The position numbers and the translations under genes were made by a program. Shown one piece after another: positions 60,264-64,000 of a DNA stretch of 64,000 nt. Origin of the DNA: Winogradskyella litoriviva (GTDB taxonomy: Bacteria; Bacteroidota; Bacteroidia; Flavobacteriales; Flavobacteriaceae); contig NZ_JABRWQ010000001.1 of NCBI RefSeq assembly GCF_013249065.1, forward strand, positions 372,001-436,000, in the 5' to 3' direction. The notes beneath the pieces are model-generated. The model was not told the DNA's origin and ran no database searches. It saw only the letters and a program-made list of their open reading frames with translations. How positions within the stretch are numbered: the stretch's first letter is position 1; every line of letters begins with the position of its first letter.

Positions 60264-61133
60264 ATGGTATCATTAGACCCTCAGGACCTTACTACAGGTG
60301 TTTTACATAGCTATTTATTGAGTGCAGTAGCACCAAGACCAATCGCTTTTGCAAGTACCATTGATGCAGAAGGCAACTCAAATTTATCGCCTTTTAGTTT
60401 TTTTAATGTATTTAGTGCCAATCCACCAATATTAATATTTTCTCCTGCGAGACGAGTTAGAGATAATACTACAAAGCATACATTAGATAATGTTGAAGCC
60501 GTAAAGGAAGTGGTAATTAATGTTGTAAACTATGATTTAGTGCAGCAAATGTCTTTAACAAGTACAGAGTATCCTGAAGGAACAAATGAGTTTGAAAAAG
60601 CCGGATTAACCATGTTACCTTCAGATAAAATTAAGCCTTTTAGAGTAGCAGAATCACCTATACAATTTGAATGTAAAGTAAACGACATTGTAAAATTAGG
60701 CACAGAAGGTGGTGCTGGTAATTTAGTAATTTGCGAAGTTTTAAAACTTCATATTTCTGAAGATGTCTTAAACGAAGACCAAACGATAAACCAGGAAGCT
60801 TTAGATTTAGTAGCAAGAGCTGGTGGCAGCTATTATAGTAGGGCAAATAAAGGTTTTTTTGAAATACCTAAACCACTACAAACCTTAGGAATTGGAGTAG
60901 ATAATATGCCAGAACATATTAGAAATAGTATGATTTTAACAGGAAATAATCTCGGAATGTTAGCTAATGTTGAAGCATTGCCAAGTAAAGATGAAGTTAA
61001 TAAATTTGTTGAAGACATATCAGAACGTTATCCAGATATTAAAACAGCATCGCATAGAGAAAAACATAAACTAGCTCGAAATTATTTGAGCTATGGAGAC
61101 GTAAAAAGTGCTTGGAAGTTATTACTTTCGTAG
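60264..61133 (+). CDS. Flavin reductase-like FMN-binding protein
   Basis: The 289-residue protein has a split-barrel flavin-binding domain (about 15-200) with SAVAPRPIAFASTIDAEGN and NLSPFSFFNVFSANPPI, the FMN-binding core of the DIM6/NTAB family. A C-terminal helical part follows (about 215-289). Such proteins act as NAD(P)H:FMN reductases or as flavin-dependent oxidoreductases. The substrate is unknown. It precedes the DUF3127 gene by 47 bases on the same strand. Confidence 0.88.
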   Translation: MVSLDPQDLTTGVLHSYLLSAVAPRPIAFASTIDAEGNSNLSPFSFFNVFSANPPILIFSPARRVRDNTTKHTLDNVEAVKEVVINVVNYDLVQQMSLTSTEYPEGTNEFEKAGLTMLPSDKIKPFRVAESPIQFECKVNDIVKLGTEGGAGNLVICEVLKLHISEDVLNEDQTINQEALDLVARAGGSYYSRANKGFFEIPKPLQTLGIGVDNMPEHIRNSMILTGNNLGMLANVEALPSKDEVNKFVEDISERYPDIKTASHREKHKLARNYLSYGDVKSAWKLLLS

Positions 61134-61180
61134 TCTCAAAATTAAATAAGAATTAAATTAAATTATAGATTAAGCAAAAA

Positions 61181-61555
61181 ATGGAAGTACAAGGACGTAT
61201 TAAAATGGTAGGAGAGACTCAAACTTTTGGAAGTAATGGGTTTAGAAAAAGAGAAATTGTAGTCACTACAGAAGAGCAGTATCCACAGCATATTATGGTG
61301 GAATTTGTTCAAGATAAAACAGATTTATTAAACAGCTACAAAGTAGGTCAGCAGGTTAAAATAAACATCAACTTAAGAGGAAGAGAATGGGTAAACCCAC
61401 AAGGTGAAACTAAATATTTTAACTCTATACAAGGTTGGAGAATAGAAGCTTTACAACCAGCTGCAAGTGGAGATATGCCTCCTGTACCACCAACAGAAGC
61501 TTTTGAGCCTGTTAGTGATTTAAATGAAGGTGATAATGACGACCTTCCTTTCTAA
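61181..61555 (+). CDS. DUF3127 protein, OB-fold-like with SSB-type C-terminal tip
   Basis: The 124-residue protein is of DUF3127. Residues about 1-92 form a beta-rich OB-like domain (GRIKMVGETQTFGSNGFRKRE, then VKININLRGREWVNPQG). A Pro-rich linker follows, then an acidic tail ending EGDNDDLPF. This last part copies the SSB C-terminal tip (acidic residues then a hydrophobic-Pro-Phe end) which binds DNA-repair and replication partners. I infer a DNA- or SSB-network role; the family itself is not assigned a function. Confidence 0.82.
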   Translation: MEVQGRIKMVGETQTFGSNGFRKREIVVTTEEQYPQHIMVEFVQDKTDLLNSYKVGQQVKININLRGREWVNPQGETKYFNSIQGWRIEALQPAASGDMPPVPPTEAFEPVSDLNEGDNDDLPF

Positions 61556-61574
61556 AAAGAAAATTTAACATTAA

Positions 61575-61614
61575 AAAAAAGACTTGCTTTATATTTAAAG
61601 CAGGTCTTTTTTAG
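61575..61614 (+). terminator. Terminator after the DUF3127 gene
   Basis: AAAAAAGAC..TGCTTT (61575-61590) pairs with AAAGCA..GTCTTTTTT (61597-61612), one wobble, loop of 6, about 20 bases after the stop. Confidence 0.87.
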
Positions 61615-61638
61615 TTTACATAAATATATAAACTAAAA

Positions 61639-61663
61639 AAGTCCTGATGGTTAGTCAGGACTT
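61639..61663 (-). terminator. Second hairpin with minus-strand T tract
   Basis: AAGTCCTGA (61639-61647) pairs with TCAGGACTT (61655-61663). On the minus strand it runs into TTTTTTAG, but no minus-strand gene lies upstream of it within 790 bases, so its purpose is unclear. Confidence 0.45.
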
Positions 61664-61826
61664 AGTATTGTGGTTTTAGGTTTGACCTCTATAAATAAAT
61701 TAAAAAAAAGCAATGATGAACAAAAATTTAATTTATAAAAGTCAATTCAAATATCACTAAAAATCTTTTAGTATCAAAGCTAAAGACTTAATTTAACAGC
61801 TTAGTAAGTTATTACAATTTTAAAAA

Positions 61827-62450
61827 ATGCACTTTCTAACCGAAAAAATTGAATTTCCAGAGGTCTCAGAGGCTTCTTCCGAAGGACTCTTAGCCATTGG
61901 AGGCGATTTATCTCCTCAACGATTACTCCATGCCTACTCTAACGGAATTTTTCCATGGTTTCAAGATGAAGAACCTATATTATGGTGGTCGCCAGACCCT
62001 CGTTTTGTATTATTCCCGGAAGATTTAAAAGTCTCAAAAAGCATGAAACAAGTATTAAGAAAAGGAAACTTTAAAGTCACAGAGAATAAAGCATTTAAAG
62101 CTGTAATAGAAAATTGTGCCTTAGCAAAACGTACAGACCAAGATGGTACTTGGATTACGGATGGCATGATTGAGGCTTATCTTAAACTACACAATCTTGG
62201 ATATGCAAAATCTATAGAAGTTTGGCAAAATAAAGCATTAGTTGGTGGTTTATATGGCATTGCCATTAATGATAATGTTTTTTGTGGAGAAAGTATGTTT
62301 GCTAAAGTGAGTAATGCTAGTAAAGTTGGCTTTATTACTTTTATTAAAAACTCTAATTTTAAATTGATAGATTGCCAATTGCACACTAAACATTTGGAGA
62401 GTTTAGGCGCTAAAAATCTGAGCAGAATAGAATTTATAAAATATCTATAA
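61827..62450 (+). CDS. aat: Leucyl/phenylalanyl-tRNA--protein transferase
   Basis: The 207-residue enzyme has the family signature LLAIGGDLSPQRLLHAYSNG, FPWFQDEEPILWWSPDPR and CGESMFAKVSNASKVGF. It adds Leu or Phe from aminoacyl-tRNA to N-terminal Arg or Lys of proteins in the N-degron pathway that feeds ClpAP. ClpS and ClpA genes are not in the window. Length is typical. It is convergent with the tag gene, 5 bases between stops. Confidence 0.96.
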   Translation: MHFLTEKIEFPEVSEASSEGLLAIGGDLSPQRLLHAYSNGIFPWFQDEEPILWWSPDPRFVLFPEDLKVSKSMKQVLRKGNFKVTENKAFKAVIENCALAKRTDQDGTWITDGMIEAYLKLHNLGYAKSIEVWQNKALVGGLYGIAINDNVFCGESMFAKVSNASKVGFITFIKNSNFKLIDCQLHTKHLESLGAKNLSRIEFIKYL

Positions 62451-62455
62451 CTCAA

Positions 62456-63019
62456 TTAAACCTCATTATATCTAAAGCAACTCATCTCATGATCATTAAC
62501 CATTCCTATTGCTTGCATATAGGCATAAATTACTGTTGAGCCTACAAACTTAAAGCCGCGTTTTTTTAAATCTTTACTTATCACATCACTTAAAGCCGTA
62601 TTTCCTGGTGCATTTTTATAATTCTTCACCTTATTTTTAATAGGTTTTCCATCCACAAAACCCCAAATGTATTTAGAAAAGGAACTAAATTCATCTTGTA
62701 TTTTCATAAAAGCTTCTGCATTGGTTATGGCAGCATTCACTTTTAATTTATTTCTAACAATACCAGCATCTTGTAATAAAGTTTCAACTTTATGCAATTT
62801 ATAATTTGCTATTTTCTTATAGTCAAAATTATCGAAGGCTTTTCTAAAATTTTCTCGCTTATTTAAAATGGTAATCCAGCTTAAACCTGCCTGAAACGTT
62901 TCAAGAATTAAAAATTCAAACAATGTAGCATCCTCATAAACAGGTACTGCCCATTCTTCGTCATGATAAGCCTCATATAACTCATTTCCGGCACACCAAC
63001 CACATCTATTTTTATTCAT
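62456..63019 (-). CDS. tag: DNA-3-methyladenine glycosylase I
   Basis: The 187-residue protein has the start NRCGWCAGNELYEAYHDEEW with the zinc-binding Cys and His, FQAGLSWITILNKRENFR, and a C-terminal VNDHEMSCFRY that supplies the other His and Cys zinc ligands. Tag excises 3-methyladenine from alkylated DNA. It starts 78 bases away from the divergent thioredoxin-like gene. Together with the alkyltransferase-like protein at 3.7 kb it is one of two alkylation-damage genes in the window. Confidence 0.96.
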   Translation of the reverse strand: MNKNRCGWCAGNELYEAYHDEEWAVPVYEDATLFEFLILETFQAGLSWITILNKRENFRKAFDNFDYKKIANYKLHKVETLLQDAGIVRNKLKVNAAITNAEAFMKIQDEFSSFSKYIWGFVDGKPIKNKVKNYKNAPGNTALSDVISKDLKKRGFKFVGSTVIYAYMQAIGMVNDHEMSCFRYNEV

Positions 63020-63097
63020 TTGTAAGGAATTTTAATTAGCGCTACTAATGTAACAACAGTTGCATAAAAAATGGCAATAGTATTATATTTTTGTTCT

Positions 63098-63712
63098 ATG
63101 GAAACAGACACACTTACAATAAAAGATATCATTTCAGAAAGTCTTAAAAATAGTATGACTTATGCTGAATATAGAGACTTAGTTATAAAATTAGTTGAAG
63201 AAAAATCTACAACAGGAAACGACAAATCAGAAGCCTTAGTTGAATACACACAACTTAACGACCGTCGTATGAGACGTTGGGACAAAACAGGAAAAGTTGC
63301 AGAAGACCTAAAAACCAAGATTGAAAACTTTGACAGAAAAGTCACTTGGCTAGTAATTTCTGAAAGTTGGTGTGGTGATGCTGCACATATTATGCCTATT
63401 ATTAATAAAGCGGCTGAGGTTAATGATAATATTGATTATAAAATTGTAATTAGAGATGAAAACGAAGCTTTAATGAATCAGTTTTTAACCAATGGCGGAA
63501 AAGCAGTACCAAAATTAATAATGTTAGATTCTGAAACCAATGAAGTCTTAAACACTTTTGGACCAAGACCAACTGTAGCTACTAATATGGTTAAGGCTTA
63601 CAAAGAAGAACACGGTGTAATTACTCCAGAATTTAAAGAAGATTTACAACGTTGGTACAATAAAGATAAAGGACAATCTATTATAGAAGATTTGGTACTT
63701 TTATTAGGTTAA
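63098..63712 (+). CDS. Thioredoxin-fold protein with a WCGDA active-site variant
   Basis: The 204-residue protein starts at ATG 63098 (METDTLTIKDI); an earlier in-frame start at 63071 is less likely. The C-terminal part is a thioredoxin fold (TWLVISESWCGDAAHIMP, then the cis-Pro region GGKAVPKLIML). The CxxC motif has one Cys only (Cys92-Gly-Asp-Ala95). It is related to a thioredoxin family common in Bacteroidota and Firmicutes. With one Cys it could act as a glutaredoxin-like or binding protein. Confidence 0.85.
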   Translation: METDTLTIKDIISESLKNSMTYAEYRDLVIKLVEEKSTTGNDKSEALVEYTQLNDRRMRRWDKTGKVAEDLKTKIENFDRKVTWLVISESWCGDAAHIMPIINKAAEVNDNIDYKIVIRDENEALMNQFLTNGGKAVPKLIMLDSETNEVLNTFGPRPTVATNMVKAYKEEHGVITPEFKEDLQRWYNKDKGQSIIEDLVLLLG

Positions 63713-63753
63713 TTAGTATCTAGTAGAAATATTAGTAATTGCTGTAAATAATA

Positions 63754-64000
63754 TTATTTCCCTTTAAACATAAAGGTAATAGTGCCTATTTGGTCTTTTA
63801 TACTAGAAGCATCAAACTCTACTGACTTTGCATAAGCAATGGCATGATCCGTTAAGCATTTGTTATTAGAATTGGATGAGCCATTTACATACGCATCATA
63901 GACATCTCCAGATGCATTGACTTTTATATTAACCACAATTTTTCCTCCAATTTCACAGAGGTAACGTGGTATTTTATAATACGTTAAGGTTCTTCCTTTT
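63754..64000 (-). CDS. TonB-like C-terminal domain protein, 3' part
   Basis: Only the last 82 codons are inside the window; the gene continues beyond base 64000. Visible residues give YYKIPRYLCEIGGKIVVNI, GDVYDAYVNGSSNS, KCLTDHAIAYAKSV and a final GTITFMFKGK. This pattern matches the TonB_C-like domain of energy-transducer-type proteins in Flavobacteria (strand, GxV, A-rich helix, final strand). Whether it is a true TonB cannot be decided without the N-terminal part. Confidence 0.65.
   Translation of the reverse strand, partial: KGRTLTYYKIPRYLCEIGGKIVVNIKVNASGDVYDAYVNGSSNSNNKCLTDHAIAYAKSVEFDASSIKDQIGTITFMFKGK

Noticed and set aside
1..64000. Search by eye for CRISPR arrays, transposases, integrases, phage genes, tRNA and rRNA genes
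   Set aside because: None seen; no tRNA-like cloverleaf, direct-repeat array or recombinase motif was noticed. A small tRNA could be missed by eye.

Overview
The window is a stretch of ordinary chromosome from a low-GC member of the Bacteroidota, most likely a marine or free-living Flavobacteriaceae. The evidence is the gene content (a cargo protein with a type IX secretion sorting domain, TonB-dependent receptor, S46 dipeptidyl peptidase, Bacteroidota-type dihydroorotase, DUF4296, DUF4271, DUF4301 and DUF3127 proteins), A+T-rich spacers, promoter boxes of the TAnnTTTG type and very little Shine-Dalgarno signal. No species call is possible from the sequence alone. I saw no rRNA, tRNA, CRISPR array, transposase, integrase or prophage gene.

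Layout. 1-8.2 kb: 3' end of pyruvate:ferredoxin oxidoreductase, ferredoxin-NADP reductase, a Nfu/Mrp iron-sulfur pair, a trmB-LysE-alkyltransferase-like operon, a MurG-like glycosyltransferase and a PhoB/PhoR-type two-component pair. 8.4-18 kb: secreted T9SS cargo, LuxE-like synthetase, tyrS, an SDR, the dolichyl-phosphate-mannose-synthase-like/pyrC/DUF4296 operon and DUF4271-hemD. 18-29 kb: pckA, DUF423, saccharopine dehydrogenase with an Lrp regulator, aldo/keto reductase, OmpA lipoprotein, exonuclease III and a 1146-residue outer-membrane protein with a SprA-like segment. 29-35 kb: heavy-metal efflux operon whose RND pump is fused in frame to its TolC-like outer-membrane partner. 35-47 kb: glyS, comF, an Ig-like lipoprotein, omega-amidase, aminotransferase, DPP11-like peptidase and ahcY. 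47-54.7 kb: 4'-phosphopantetheinyl transferase, geranylgeranylglyceryl phosphate synthase, then a probable thiamine-uptake region (thiamine-binding protein, PnuC-type transporter, NadR-like kinase, DUF4301, arfB, and a TPP riboswitch in front of a TonB-dependent receptor). 55-57.4 kb: an accessory-looking group of lineage-specific envelope genes. 57.5-64 kb: greA with a leader terminator, HIT protein, an orphan histidine kinase, flavin reductase, a DUF3127 protein with an SSB-like tail, aat, tag, a thioredoxin-like protein and the C-terminus of a TonB-like protein.

How it fits together. Most of the window is housekeeping. The best connected module is 48.5-54.7 kb. There a clear TPP aptamer controls an outer-membrane receptor, and a cytosolic thiamine-binding protein, an inner-membrane PnuC/PnuT permease and a small kinase lie 2.5-4 kb upstream, which together would give a complete thiamine import-and-trap route. 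DUF4301 lies in the middle of this block and carries motifs resembling UDP-sugar pyrophosphorylases. I regard it as the best candidate here for an uncharacterised enzyme. Other points worth following are the RND-TolC fusion, the DUF3127 protein ending in an SSB-type tip, the leader terminator of greA, and a MurG-like gene with no ATG in the expected place.
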